From Mangrovimicrobium sp048323675 (lineage in GTDB: Bacteria; Pseudomonadota; Gammaproteobacteria; Pseudomonadales; Halieaceae): 64,000 bases of DNA. The number at the start of each line of letters is the position of its first letter. Within the stretch, counting starts at the first letter, position 1. Made by a program: the position numbers and the translations under genes. Positions 27,519-35,504 of the stretch are shown piece by piece. The DNA is taken from assembly GCF_048323675.1 (NCBI RefSeq), contig NZ_JBLWFK010000005.1, positions 186,001 to 250,000 on the forward strand. The letters run 5' to 3'. The notes beneath the pieces were generated by a model. That model saw only the letters and a list, made by a program, of their open reading frames with translations. It searched no databases and had not been told where the DNA came from.

Positions 27519-28175
27519 ATGAGCGAATCAACACAACAGCGCGGCAACCGGCTGGTCCTGCTGACCATCGTGGGGCTTCCGGTGACCATGTTTCTCACGG
27601 CCACCTGGCTGTGGTACTACGTGGCCAACGGCCACCTCGACCTGGTCGGTGCGCTGGGCACGGCGAACCGGGGCAGCCTGGTGCAGCCGCCGCGGCAGAT
27701 TGATGACGTGATCCTGCAGGGCAGCGCCGGTCCGCAACGCTACGCGGACTTCCCGCCGAAGTGGACGCTGGCGGTGGTCAATGCCGGCGCTCGCTGTGAG
27801 GCGACCTGCGAGCATACGCTTTATGAGACACGGCAGATTCACAAGGCGCTGGGCAAATATTTCGACCGCATCGACCGGCTCTATCTCGGCGATGTCGCGC
27901 CGGCGGACGCCCGCCTTGCCGTGGCTGAATTGAGTGACGGCACGCAGCTGCCGGAAAGCTTTGCCAGCTATCTCGAACAGCAGCACCGCGAACTGGTCCC
28001 GCTGACCCTGGCGCCGGAAGACCTGGCGGCGGTGTTCCCGGAGTGGCGGGAGGATCAAACCACCTGGTACCTGCTCGACCCGGCGGGCTGGGTGATGATG
28101 TCCTACAATAGCGCGATCAGCTACAAGGACGTGATTGCCGATCTCAAATTCCTGCTCAAGAACTCCAGCGAATAG
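27519..28175 (+). CDS. Membrane-anchored thioredoxin-like protein with CxxxC motif, cox assembly locus
   Basis: A 218-residue protein with one N-terminal membrane helix (about residues 12-35) and a periplasmic domain. Cys93 and Cys97 form a CEATC motif after a beta strand (WTLAVVNAGARC). This is the same placement and spacing as the copper-binding CxxxC of SCO proteins, and it is followed by a helix (EHTLYETRQIHKAL). A conserved hypothetical gene occupies this position in Pseudomonas cox clusters. I infer a thioredoxin fold related to SCO with a role in oxidase metallation or redox; the matching His ligand is not obvious. The gene is packed between surf1 and cyoE. Confidence 0.8.
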   Translation: MSESTQQRGNRLVLLTIVGLPVTMFLTATWLWYYVANGHLDLVGALGTANRGSLVQPPRQIDDVILQGSAGPQRYADFPPKWTLAVVNAGARCEATCEHTLYETRQIHKALGKYFDRIDRLYLGDVAPADARLAVAELSDGTQLPESFASYLEQQHRELVPLTLAPEDLAAVFPEWREDQTTWYLLDPAGWVMMSYNSAISYKDVIADLKFLLKNSSE

Positions 28176-28183
28176 GTAGCGCC

Positions 28184-29083
28184 ATGGCCCAGGCACACAG
28201 TACAGGCGCCGCCAGCTGGCGCGATTACAAAGAACTCACCAAACCCAACGTGGTCCTGCTGATGATCCTCACCTCGGTGATCGGCATGTTCATGGCGGTG
28301 CCGGGAATGGTGCCTCTGCGGGTGTTGATTCTCGGCAACCTCGGCATCGCGCTGTGCGCGGGCGCCGCCGCAGCCGTGAACCACCTGGTGGATCAGCGCG
28401 TCGACCTGCAGATGGCGCGCACCGAGAACCGGCCGGTGGCCCGTGGCCGGGTCGGTAATGTCCAGGCGGCAGTTTTTGCCCTGGCGCTGGGTGGCCTGGG
28501 CATGGCCATCCTGATCGTGTTTATCAACCCCCTCACCGCCTGGCTCACGTTTGCCTCGCTGGTGGGCTACGCCTTCGTCTACACCATGTTCCTGAAGCGG
28601 GCGACGCCGCAGAACATCGTCATCGGCGGTCTCGCCGGCGCGGCGCCGCCACTGCTCGGCTGGACCGCGGTGACCGACGAGATTCACGGGCACGCCCTGC
28701 TGCTGGTGCTGATCATCTTCGCCTGGACCCCGCCCCACTTCTGGGCCCTTGCCATCCATCGCCGGGAGGAATACGCCTCGGTGGGTATTCCCATGCTGCC
28801 GGTCACCCACGGCGTGGCCTTCACCAAGCTGCAGATCCTGCTCTACACCATCCTGATGTTCCTGATCACCCTGCTGCCCTTCGCCACGCACATGAGTGGG
28901 CCGCTCTACCTCTTGGGCGCCGTGGTCTTGGGTATCGGTTTTCTCTACTGGGCGGTGGAGTTGCTGCGTGACAAAAATCCCAAGGCGCCGATGGAAACCT
29001 TCAAGTATTCGATCATATATCTCATGGCACTGTTTGTAGTCATGTTGGTGGATCACTACCTTTTCCCGGTGCAATTGCCATGA
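28184..29083 (+). CDS. cyoE: Protoheme IX farnesyltransferase (heme O synthase)
   Basis: A 299-residue UbiA-superfamily prenyltransferase with about nine helices that farnesylates protoheme IX to heme O. The Asp-rich substrate motif is present (NHLVDQRVDLQMARTENRP), as are the second conserved loop (WTPPHFWALAIHRREEYASVGIPMLP) and the C-terminal helices. In relatives ctaA (heme A synthase) often precedes it. Here only 8 bases separate it from the upstream CxxxC-protein gene, so ctaA is absent from this position. It overlaps the sco gene by 4 bases (ATGA). Confidence 0.95.
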   Translation: MAQAHSTGAASWRDYKELTKPNVVLLMILTSVIGMFMAVPGMVPLRVLILGNLGIALCAGAAAAVNHLVDQRVDLQMARTENRPVARGRVGNVQAAVFALALGGLGMAILIVFINPLTAWLTFASLVGYAFVYTMFLKRATPQNIVIGGLAGAAPPLLGWTAVTDEIHGHALLLVLIIFAWTPPHFWALAIHRREEYASVGIPMLPVTHGVAFTKLQILLYTILMFLITLLPFATHMSGPLYLLGAVVLGIGFLYWAVELLRDKNPKAPMETFKYSIIYLMALFVVMLVDHYLFPVQLP

Positions 29084-29751
29084 GCCAGCCCTCCACGCAC
29101 AATCCCGACCAGCGCAGGCGGATCTGGCTGACGGTCGTCCTGGTACTCGGCTTTATCGCCTTCATCGTGGCGGGCTTCGTGCACCGGGTGCAGCAACCGC
29201 GGATCATCACGCCGGGCGAGATGAAGGCCAACGGCCTCTACCTGTTGCCCACCCCGCGCAATTTCGGCGAACTGAACCTGGTCGACCATCGCGGCGAACC
29301 TTTTACCCGCGCGCGACTCGAAGGCCACTGGACCCTGGTCTTCTTCGGCTTTACCCACTGCCCGGATATCTGCCCCACCACCATGAGTTTTCTCAACGAC
29401 TTCAGCGCCTCGCTCGCTGGTACCGAAACCGAGGATACCCAGGTGGTGATGGTGACCGTCGATCCCGCACGCGATACGGTGGAGCAACTGGCGAGCTACG
29501 TGCCCTTTTTCAACCCGGCGTTTATCGGCGTGACCGGGGAATTCCTCGACGTACACCGCTTTGCCACGGCCCTCAATACGCCGTTTCGCAAGGTGCCGGG
29601 ACAGGGCGATAACTACCAGGTGGAGCACAGTGGCAACGTCGTCCTGATCAACCCGCGAGGGGACTACCACGGTTTCTTTCGACCGCCGCTGGATGCCGCG
29701 AAGATGAAGCTTACGCTGCGCTCGGCGCGAGCGCTGTGGGAGCACGGCTGA
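29080..29751 (+). CDS. SCO1/SenC family copper chaperone
   Basis: A 223-residue membrane-anchored thioredoxin-fold protein that delivers copper to the CuA site of CoxB. One N-terminal helix (about residues 14-35) precedes the domain. The copper ligands are all present: Cys94 and Cys98 in HCPDICPTT, and His183 in VEHSGNVVLINP. Length is normal. It ends the surf1-cyoE-sco run, and polA follows 104 bases later with its own ribosome binding site. Confidence 0.93.
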   Translation: MSQPSTHNPDQRRRIWLTVVLVLGFIAFIVAGFVHRVQQPRIITPGEMKANGLYLLPTPRNFGELNLVDHRGEPFTRARLEGHWTLVFFGFTHCPDICPTTMSFLNDFSASLAGTETEDTQVVMVTVDPARDTVEQLASYVPFFNPAFIGVTGEFLDVHRFATALNTPFRKVPGQGDNYQVEHSGNVVLINPRGDYHGFFRPPLDAAKMKLTLRSARALWEHG

Positions 29752-29855
29752 CCGGGAAGCGGAGGCCGCAAAGCAAAGCACGAGACAGAAATTCCCGGCC
29801 GCAGGGGGGCAGTGCCAGCCCCCTCGCCGTCCGGGCAGCAATTGAGGAGGTAGAA

Positions 29856-32582
29856 GTGAGTTCCAATTCAGGTAATGCGCCGCTGGTGCTGGTGGATGGC
29901 TCATCCTATCTCTACCGGGCTTTCCACGCCCTGCCCATGCTGACGACCTCCTCCGGCCAGCACACCGGCGCGGTGCGCGGGGTCATCAGCATGCTGCGCA
30001 GGTTGCTGGTCGAATACCCCGACTCCCCGGTGGCGGTAGTCTTCGACGCCAAGGGCAAGACTTTCCGCGACGACATTTTCACCGAGTACAAGGCCCACCG
30101 CCCGCCGATGCCCGATGAGCTGCGCGAGCAGGTCGAGCCGATCCACGCCATCGTCCGGGCCATGGGCCTGCCGCTGTTGTGCGTGCCCGGGGTCGAGGCG
30201 GATGACGTTATCGGCACCCTGTCGCGGCAGGCCAGCGCCGCGGGGCGCCCGGTGGTGATCTCCACCGGCGACAAGGACATGGCGCAGCTGGTGGATGCCA
30301 ACACGACCCTGGTCAACACCATGACCGAGACCACCCTCGATATCGCGGGTGTACAGGAAAAATACGGTATTCCGCCCGAGCTGGTCATCGACCTGCTGGC
30401 GTTGATGGGCGACAAGGTGGATAACATTCCCGGGGTCGCCGGGGTCGGCGAAAAAACCGCGCTCGGCCTGCTACAGGGCCTCGGTGGCCTGGATGCGATC
30501 TACGCAAATCTCGACAAGGTGGCCGGGCTGTCCTTCCGCGGTGCCAAGTCCCTGGCGCCGAAGCTGGAGGAAGAGAAGGACAATGCCTACCTCTCCTACC
30601 GCCTCGCCGAGATCAAGACCGATGTCGAGCTCGAGGAGAGCCCCGCCGATATCGCCAACAGCGAACCCGATCGCGACGCCCTGATCGACTGGTTCAGCCA
30701 GCTGGAATTCCGCGGCTGGCTGGAAGAACTGCTGGCCGGTGACGGTGCAGCGGTAGCGGCGACAGAGACCGGGAATGTCGACTACGAGATCGTTACCGAA
30801 CAGTCACAGCTGGACAGCTGGATCGAGGTACTGCGCCAGGCCCCGCTGTTCGCCTTCGATACCGAGACCACCAGCCTGAACTACATGGAGGCCCGCATCG
30901 TCGGGGTCTCCTTTGCCGTGGAGGCCGGCAGGGCCGCCTACGTGCCCCTCGCCCACGACTACCTCGGCGCGCCGGAGCAACTCGATCGCGACGCGGTACT
31001 GGCGCAGCTGCGCCCCCTGCTGGAGGACCCGGACTGCCTGAAGGTCGGACAGAACCTGAAGTACGACATGAGCGTGCTGGCGAACCACGGCATCAGCCTG
31101 CGCGGGATTGCCTTCGATACCATGCTCGAGTCCTACGTGCTGGACTCCACCGCCACCCGCCACGACATGGACAGCCTGGCGCTCAAGTACCTCGGCCGCA
31201 ATACCATCCACTTCGAGGATATCGCCGGCAAGGGGGCCAAGCAGCTCACTTTCAACGCGATCAAGGTAGAGGACGCCGGCCCCTATGCTGCCGAGGATGC
31301 GGACATTACCCTGCGCCTGCACCAAACCCTGTGGCCGCGGCTGGAAAGCGAGGGCCGCCTGGCCTCGGTGCTGCGGGAGATCGAACTGCCGCTGGTACCG
31401 GTGCTGTCGAAAATCGAGCGCCAGGGCGCCCTGCTGGACGTGGGCATGCTGCACCGGCAGAGCGAGGAACTGGGCAAGCGGCTGCAGGAGCTGGAGGCCG
31501 AGGCCCACACCGCCGCGGGGCAGGCCTTCAACCTGGGCTCCCCCAAGCAGCTGGGCGAGATCCTGTTCGACAAGCTGGAACTGCCGGTGGTCAAGAAAAC
31601 CCCCAAGGGCGCGCCCAGCACCGCGGAAGAAGTGCTGCAGGAACTGGCGCTGGACTACGAGCTGCCGCGCCTGGTGCTGGAGCACCGCGGCCTGTCCAAG
31701 CTCAAGTCCACCTATACCGACAAACTGCCGGGCATGGTGAATCCTGCCACCGGGCGGGTCCACACTTCCTACCACCAGGCGGTGGCCGCCACCGGGCGGC
31801 TGTCGTCCTCGGACCCCAACCTGCAGAACATCCCGATCCGTACCGAGGAAGGCCGGCGTATCCGCAAGGCCTTTATCGCCCCCGAGGGCTACCGCATCGT
31901 CGCCGCCGACTACTCGCAGATCGAATTGCGCATCATGGCCCACCTCTCTGCCGACCCGGGCCTGCTGGCCGCCTTCCAGGAGGGGCGGGATGTCCACCGC
32001 GCCACAGCCGCGGAGGTCTTCGAGGTCGCCCTCGACCAGGTGTCCGGTGAACAGCGGCGCAAGGCCAAGGCCATCAACTTCGGCCTGATCTACGGGATGT
32101 CGGCCTTCGGCCTGGCCAAACAGTTGCACCTGGGGCGCAACGAGGCCCAGGCGTACATCGATCGTTATTTCGAGCGCTACCCCGGCGTCGCCGACTACAT
32201 GGAGCGCACCCGGGAACAGGCGCGGGAGCAGGGCTACGTGGAAACCCTGTTCGGCCGGCGCCTCTACCTGCCCGATATCAACGCCCGCAACCGCATGCGC
32301 GCGCAGGCGGCGGAGCGCACGGCGATCAATGCGCCGATGCAGGGCAGCGCCGCCGACATCATCAAGCGCGCCATGCTGGCGGTAAACGGCTGGCTGGAAG
32401 CCGATGCTGTCGCGGCGCGTATCATCATGCAGGTGCACGACGAACTGGTGCTGGAAGTGGCGGAAGATGTCGTCGACGCGGTATGTGAACAGCTCTGCCA
32501 GCGGATGTCGTCGGCGGCGGAGCTGTCGGTGCCCCTGCTGGTCGAGGCCGGGGTGGGCGCCAACTGGGATGAGGCCCACTGA
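29856..32582 (+). CDS. polA: DNA polymerase I
   Basis: A 908-residue three-domain polymerase for lagging-strand maturation and repair. The 5'-3' exonuclease domain (about residues 8-290) has EADDVIGTL, STGDKDMAQLV and GDKVDNIPGVAGVGEKTA. The 3'-5' proofreading domain is intact (FDTETTSL, QNLKYDMSVL, YAAEDADITLRLH), unlike the degenerate version of many Gram-positives. The polymerase domain has DYSQIELRIMAHLS, KAINFGLIYGMSAFGLA and VHDELVLEV. GTG at 29856 is the start because it follows a strong GAGGAGG site at 29844-29850. An sRNA gene lies downstream. Confidence 0.97.
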   Translation: MSSNSGNAPLVLVDGSSYLYRAFHALPMLTTSSGQHTGAVRGVISMLRRLLVEYPDSPVAVVFDAKGKTFRDDIFTEYKAHRPPMPDELREQVEPIHAIVRAMGLPLLCVPGVEADDVIGTLSRQASAAGRPVVISTGDKDMAQLVDANTTLVNTMTETTLDIAGVQEKYGIPPELVIDLLALMGDKVDNIPGVAGVGEKTALGLLQGLGGLDAIYANLDKVAGLSFRGAKSLAPKLEEEKDNAYLSYRLAEIKTDVELEESPADIANSEPDRDALIDWFSQLEFRGWLEELLAGDGAAVAATETGNVDYEIVTEQSQLDSWIEVLRQAPLFAFDTETTSLNYMEARIVGVSFAVEAGRAAYVPLAHDYLGAPEQLDRDAVLAQLRPLLEDPDCLKVGQNLKYDMSVLANHGISLRGIAFDTMLESYVLDSTATRHDMDSLALKYLGRNTIHFEDIAGKGAKQLTFNAIKVEDAGPYAAEDADITLRLHQTLWPRLESEGRLASVLREIELPLVPVLSKIERQGALLDVGMLHRQSEELGKRLQELEAEAHTAAGQAFNLGSPKQLGEILFDKLELPVVKKTPKGAPSTAEEVLQELALDYELPRLVLEHRGLSKLKSTYTDKLPGMVNPATGRVHTSYHQAVAATGRLSSSDPNLQNIPIRTEEGRRIRKAFIAPEGYRIVAADYSQIELRIMAHLSADPGLLAAFQEGRDVHRATAAEVFEVALDQVSGEQRRKAKAINFGLIYGMSAFGLAKQLHLGRNEAQAYIDRYFERYPGVADYMERTREQAREQGYVETLFGRRLYLPDINARNRMRAQAAERTAINAPMQGSAADIIKRAMLAVNGWLEADAVAARIIMQVHDELVLEVAEDVVDAVCEQLCQRMSSAAELSVPLLVEAGVGANWDEAH

Positions 32583-32657
32583 GAGCCGGCACGGCCGGCG
32601 GCTGCGGGTCCGGCCTGGCCGGCGATGCGACACTGGAAAATATTTTTGCGTCGCAAT

Positions 32658-32684
32658 GAACTTTTTCACAGCAGGCCAGTCTGA
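32658..32684 (+). promoter_or_regulatory. Sigma-E/AlgU-type promoter for the polA-engB sRNA
   Basis: GAACTT at 32658-32663 and TCTGA at 32680-32684 are separated by exactly 16 bases. This matches the extracytoplasmic sigma factor RpoE/AlgU consensus (GAACTT-N16/17-TCTGA). Transcription would start near 32690. It lies in the polA-engB spacer, directly before a structured RNA with its own terminator. Confidence 0.75.
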
Positions 32685-32690
32685 TTGTTT

Positions 32691-32809
32691 GCAGCAAACG
32701 CTGCACCCCTGTTGAAGACTCCTCTCCATGGGTCTTCGCAAGCAAGTCTCTTTCCCCAGAGACCCTAGTATCCCGGTTGCCTTCCCCCCTAGAGGCAACC
32801 GGGTTTTTT
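32691..32809 (+). ncRNA. Probable sRNA in the Spot 42/ErsA locus
   Basis: About 119 bases with four stem-loops. Hairpin 1 is 32691-32704 (5 bp). Hairpin 2 is 32714-32737 (6 bp, extendable to 8, pyrimidine-rich loop TCCTCTCC). Hairpin 3 is 32746-32763 (6 bp, loop TTCCCC). The last is a 10-bp terminator. The polA-engB spacer encodes Spot 42 in E. coli and the AlgU-dependent sRNA ErsA in Pseudomonas aeruginosa. The sigma-E-type promoter here points to the ErsA kind. The CU-rich single-stranded loops are suited to pairing with Shine-Dalgarno regions, presumably with Hfq. Exact ends and targets are inferred. Confidence 0.72.
32772..32809 (+). terminator. Rho-independent terminator of the polA-engB sRNA
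   Basis: A perfect 10-bp stem (32772-32781 with 32794-32803) with a 12-base loop is followed by six T residues on the plus strand. On the minus strand there is no T-tract, so it serves plus-strand transcripts. The T-run touches the engB stop codon. Confidence 0.9.
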
Positions 32810-33473
32810 ATGTCTCCTCGTTTTCCTCCCCGTCGTCGTACACACTGGTGTCGGTCAGCCAGTTGTAGAGCACCTGCTCCAGCTCCTTCAGCCCGGTGTG
32901 CTTGAGAGAGGAAAACAGCTGCACGCTGACGAGCTCCCCGGAGTCCTTCAGGGCCTTGCGCACAGCCAGTAAGCTGTTGTTTGCCGGACCTTTTTTCAGT
33001 TTGTCCGCCTTGGTGAGGAGAATGTGCACCGGCATCCCGGCGGCCATCGCCCAGTTCAGCATCTGCTGGTCGAACTCCTGCAGGGGGTGGCGCACGTCCA
33101 TCAACAGCACCAGCCCGCGCAGGCTCTGGCGGTGCGAGAGGTAGCGTTCCAGTTCCTTGGTCCAGGCCTTTTTAACCGCCAGCGGGACCTTGGCGAAACC
33201 GTAGCCCGGCAGGTCGACCAGCCGCTGCTGCGCGGAAAGTTCGAAATAATTGATCAACTGGGTACGCCCCGGGGTGCGGGAGGTCTTGGCGAGCTTGCCA
33301 TTGCCTGTCAAACTGTTGATCGCACTGGATTTTCCCGCATTGGATCGGCCGGCAAAGGCGACTTCCCAGCCGTGGTCCTCGGGGCTCTGCTCCAGGCGGG
33401 CGGCGCTGGTCAGGAAGCGCGCCGCGCGAAAATTGGGTGCGGGAGGGGTATTCGCCGAAAGCTCTTCGGACAT
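32808..33473 (-). CDS. engB: Ribosome biogenesis GTPase EngB/YihA
   Basis: A 221-residue GTPase of the TrmE-Era-EngA-EngB group, needed for assembly of the 50S subunit and usually essential. The P-loop GRSNAGKSSAINSL, the G3 DLPGYGFAK and the G4 LTKADK are intact. ATG at 33473 was chosen as the start; upstream in-frame sequence is basic and not conserved. It is divergent from the cytochrome c5 gene and convergent with the sRNA. The polA-engB neighbourhood is a conserved gammaproteobacterial synteny block. Confidence 0.95.
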   Translation of the reverse strand: MSEELSANTPPAPNFRAARFLTSAARLEQSPEDHGWEVAFAGRSNAGKSSAINSLTGNGKLAKTSRTPGRTQLINYFELSAQQRLVDLPGYGFAKVPLAVKKAWTKELERYLSHRQSLRGLVLLMDVRHPLQEFDQQMLNWAMAAGMPVHILLTKADKLKKGPANNSLLAVRKALKDSGELVSVQLFSSLKHTGLKELEQVLYNWLTDTSVYDDGEENEET

Positions 33474-33586
33474 TGTATGCTTGTGCCTTTTTAGGTGTCG
33501 GTATGTTGTATATAATGCCACAGCTTTTTTGCCTGTAATCAAATGCTTGCGCGGTAATCTCACCGCCCGTTAGGTATGGGGTACAA

Positions 33587-33880
33587 ATGAAACGAATTGT
33601 TGTAGCTGCACTGACGATATGGGCCACCGCCGCGGTTGCCCAGCCTGACATGGACAAGTACAACAAGAGCTGTGCTGTCTGCCACGCATCAGGGGCGGCC
33701 AACGCGCCGAAAACCCACGATGTCGAGGCCTGGAAGCCGCGACTCGACAAGGGAATGGAAGTCCTGCTGCAATCCGTTTCCAGTGGCGTCAATGCCATGC
33801 CGCCCAAGGGTATGTGCTTTGACTGTACCCCGGAAGATTACCAGGCGCTGATTGAATTCATGTCTTCGCCGGCTAAATAG
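33587..33880 (+). CDS. Cytochrome c5 family monoheme cytochrome
   Basis: A 97-residue periplasmic cytochrome with a signal peptide (about residues 1-18, ending AVA). The heme motif CAVCH is at 29-33, the likely axial Met71 is in NAMPPKG, and a CFDC pair at 77-80 forms the disulfide typical of cytochrome c5. It precedes the diheme cytochrome c4 gene by 35 bases. The two probably feed the caa3 oxidase encoded 8-11 kb upstream, as c4/c5 proteins do in Pseudomonas and Azotobacter. Confidence 0.9.
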   Translation: MKRIVVAALTIWATAAVAQPDMDKYNKSCAVCHASGAANAPKTHDVEAWKPRLDKGMEVLLQSVSSGVNAMPPKGMCFDCTPEDYQALIEFMSSPAK

Positions 33881-33915
33881 GGCGTCGCGGGCACCACCGA
33901 ACTGCTGGAAATACG

Positions 33916-34542
33916 ATGAAAAAAATCCTAATAATCTCTTCCCTGTTGCTGGGACTGGCCCAGACTGTAACCGTTAATGCTGCGGGTGATGCCGCCGCCG
34001 GCAAGGCGCAGGCCGCCGTCTGTGGCGCCTGCCACGGGGCCGATGGCAACAGCGCTGCTCCCACCTTCCCGAAACTGGCGGGGCTGGGTGAAAAATACCT
34101 GCTGAAACAAATGACGGATATCCGCGATGGCGCCCGTCCGGTGCCGACCATGGCAGGCCAACTGGATGGCAAGAGCGACCAGGCGCTGGCCGACCTGGCG
34201 GCCTGGTTCAGCAGTCAGCCGCGCAGTGGCGGCCAGACCGACCCGGCGCTGCTGCCACTGGGTGAAAAAGTGTTCCGCGCCGGCGTGGCCGAACGCAATG
34301 TGCCGGCCTGTATGGCCTGCCACTCGCCGAACGGCAAAGGCAACGCCCCGGCCGGCTTCCCGCCCCTCGCCGGCCAGCATGCGGACTATATCGCGACCCA
34401 GCTGAAGGCCTACCGCCAGGGCTATGAAGACCCCGCCGGGCGCACCAATGATGGCGATGCCAAAATCATGCGCACCGTGGCTTTCGGCCTGTCCGACAAG
34501 GAAATTGAGGCCGTAGCCAGCTACGCTTCTGGCCTCAAATAA
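33916..34542 (+). CDS. Diheme cytochrome c4
   Basis: A 208-residue exported diheme cytochrome. The signal peptide ends near residue 22 (VNA). Two similar cytochrome c halves carry CGACH at 36-40 and CMACH at 132-136, each followed by its Met ligand (PTMAGQL in the first half, KIMRTVA in the second). This is the standard cytochrome c4 architecture and length. It follows cytochrome c5 by 35 bases and is followed by a strong terminator. Confidence 0.94.
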   Translation: MKKILIISSLLLGLAQTVTVNAAGDAAAGKAQAAVCGACHGADGNSAAPTFPKLAGLGEKYLLKQMTDIRDGARPVPTMAGQLDGKSDQALADLAAWFSSQPRSGGQTDPALLPLGEKVFRAGVAERNVPACMACHSPNGKGNAPAGFPPLAGQHADYIATQLKAYRQGYEDPAGRTNDGDAKIMRTVAFGLSDKEIEAVASYASGLK

Positions 34543-34555
34543 ACGCCGTTCACGT

Positions 34556-34584
34556 AAAAAGGTGGCAGTTTGCCACCTTTTTTT
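34556..34584 (+). terminator. Rho-independent terminator after cytochrome c4
   Basis: A 7-bp GC-rich stem (34561-34567 with 34571-34577, loop of 3) is extended by A:T pairs (five A residues before, seven T residues after). The run of T makes it a textbook terminator. The mirrored A-run means it could also act on minus-strand transcripts. Confidence 0.92.
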
Positions 34585-34652
34585 ATCCCTGCCAGAACCG
34601 TTTGCGGTGATGGTTGTCAGAAAATCGCGAGACTAACTAGGAGAGCAGTCTG

Positions 34653-35312
34653 ATGTTGAAGCGAACCCTGTGGGCCCTGTCCCTTTGCCTGTTGCCCCTG
34701 TTTGCCGTGGCTGAGGGTGCCGCCGAGTGGAAGGCCGGCGAACACTACGACGTGATTACACCGGCCGAGCGCACCACCAATACCTCGAAAATCGAGGTGG
34801 CGGAGTTCTTCTGGTACGGCTGTGGCCACTGCTTCAAGTTCGAACCGGTTCTCCGCGCCTGGATCAAGCAACAGCCGGAAGACGTCTATTTCCGCGGCAT
34901 ACCCGCCATGTGGGGCGGCCCCATGGAACTGCACGCCAAGGCCTACTACACCGGCCTGGCCCTCGGTGAGTCGGAAAAAATCAACGATGCCATGTTCAAC
35001 GCCATGAATATCGACCGCAAGCCACTGAAGAGCGAAGCGGAAGTTGCCCAGGTGTTTGCCCAGCAGGGAATCGAGGAAGACAAGTTCGTCCAGATGTTCA
35101 ACTCGTTCGGCGTTGACAGCCAGGTACGCCAGGCCTCTGCGGCGGCGCGCGGGGCGAAAATTACCGGCACCCCGGCGATGATGATCAATGGCAAGTACAT
35201 GATTTCCCCGCGCAAGGCGGGGAGCTATGAAAACATGCTGAAGATTGCGGATTTCCTGATCGCACAGGAACGCGGTGCCGCCGCTCCCGCGGCTGAGCAG
35301 GCATCCCTCTAA
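34653..35312 (+). CDS. dsbA: Thiol:disulfide interchange protein DsbA
   Basis: A 219-residue periplasmic oxidase that introduces disulfides into exported proteins. The signal peptide ends near residue 20 (AVA). The thioredoxin fold carries the active site CGHC at residues 57-60 and a cis-proline in ITGTPAMMINGKY. The central helical insertion of DsbA is present. It lies 110 bases downstream of cytochrome c4. The c4-dsbA neighbourhood is also seen in Pseudomonas. Confidence 0.94.
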   Translation: MLKRTLWALSLCLLPLFAVAEGAAEWKAGEHYDVITPAERTTNTSKIEVAEFFWYGCGHCFKFEPVLRAWIKQQPEDVYFRGIPAMWGGPMELHAKAYYTGLALGESEKINDAMFNAMNIDRKPLKSEAEVAQVFAQQGIEEDKFVQMFNSFGVDSQVRQASAAARGAKITGTPAMMINGKYMISPRKAGSYENMLKIADFLIAQERGAAAPAAEQASL

Positions 35313-35504
35313 GCCCCTGCTTCTTCGGGGGCGCCCTCCCGGCGCCTCCGAACCACACCCTCCTGCCCTGATTTTCCCAACAGCACATACGACAGCGCAC
35401 CGTGCCGGCTCCTTTACAGGTCGTCGCCGCGAGCGCCTGTTGAGCCCACTACCGGAATGACCGCCCGCTCGGCCAGCGCTGCCCCTGCCGGTGCGGCCGG
35501 GGCT

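Noticed and set aside
30804..32798. Minus-strand open frame of 664 codons opposite polA and the sRNA
   Set aside because: It is antisense of polA with no recognisable domain, and would run through the terminator-bearing sRNA region.
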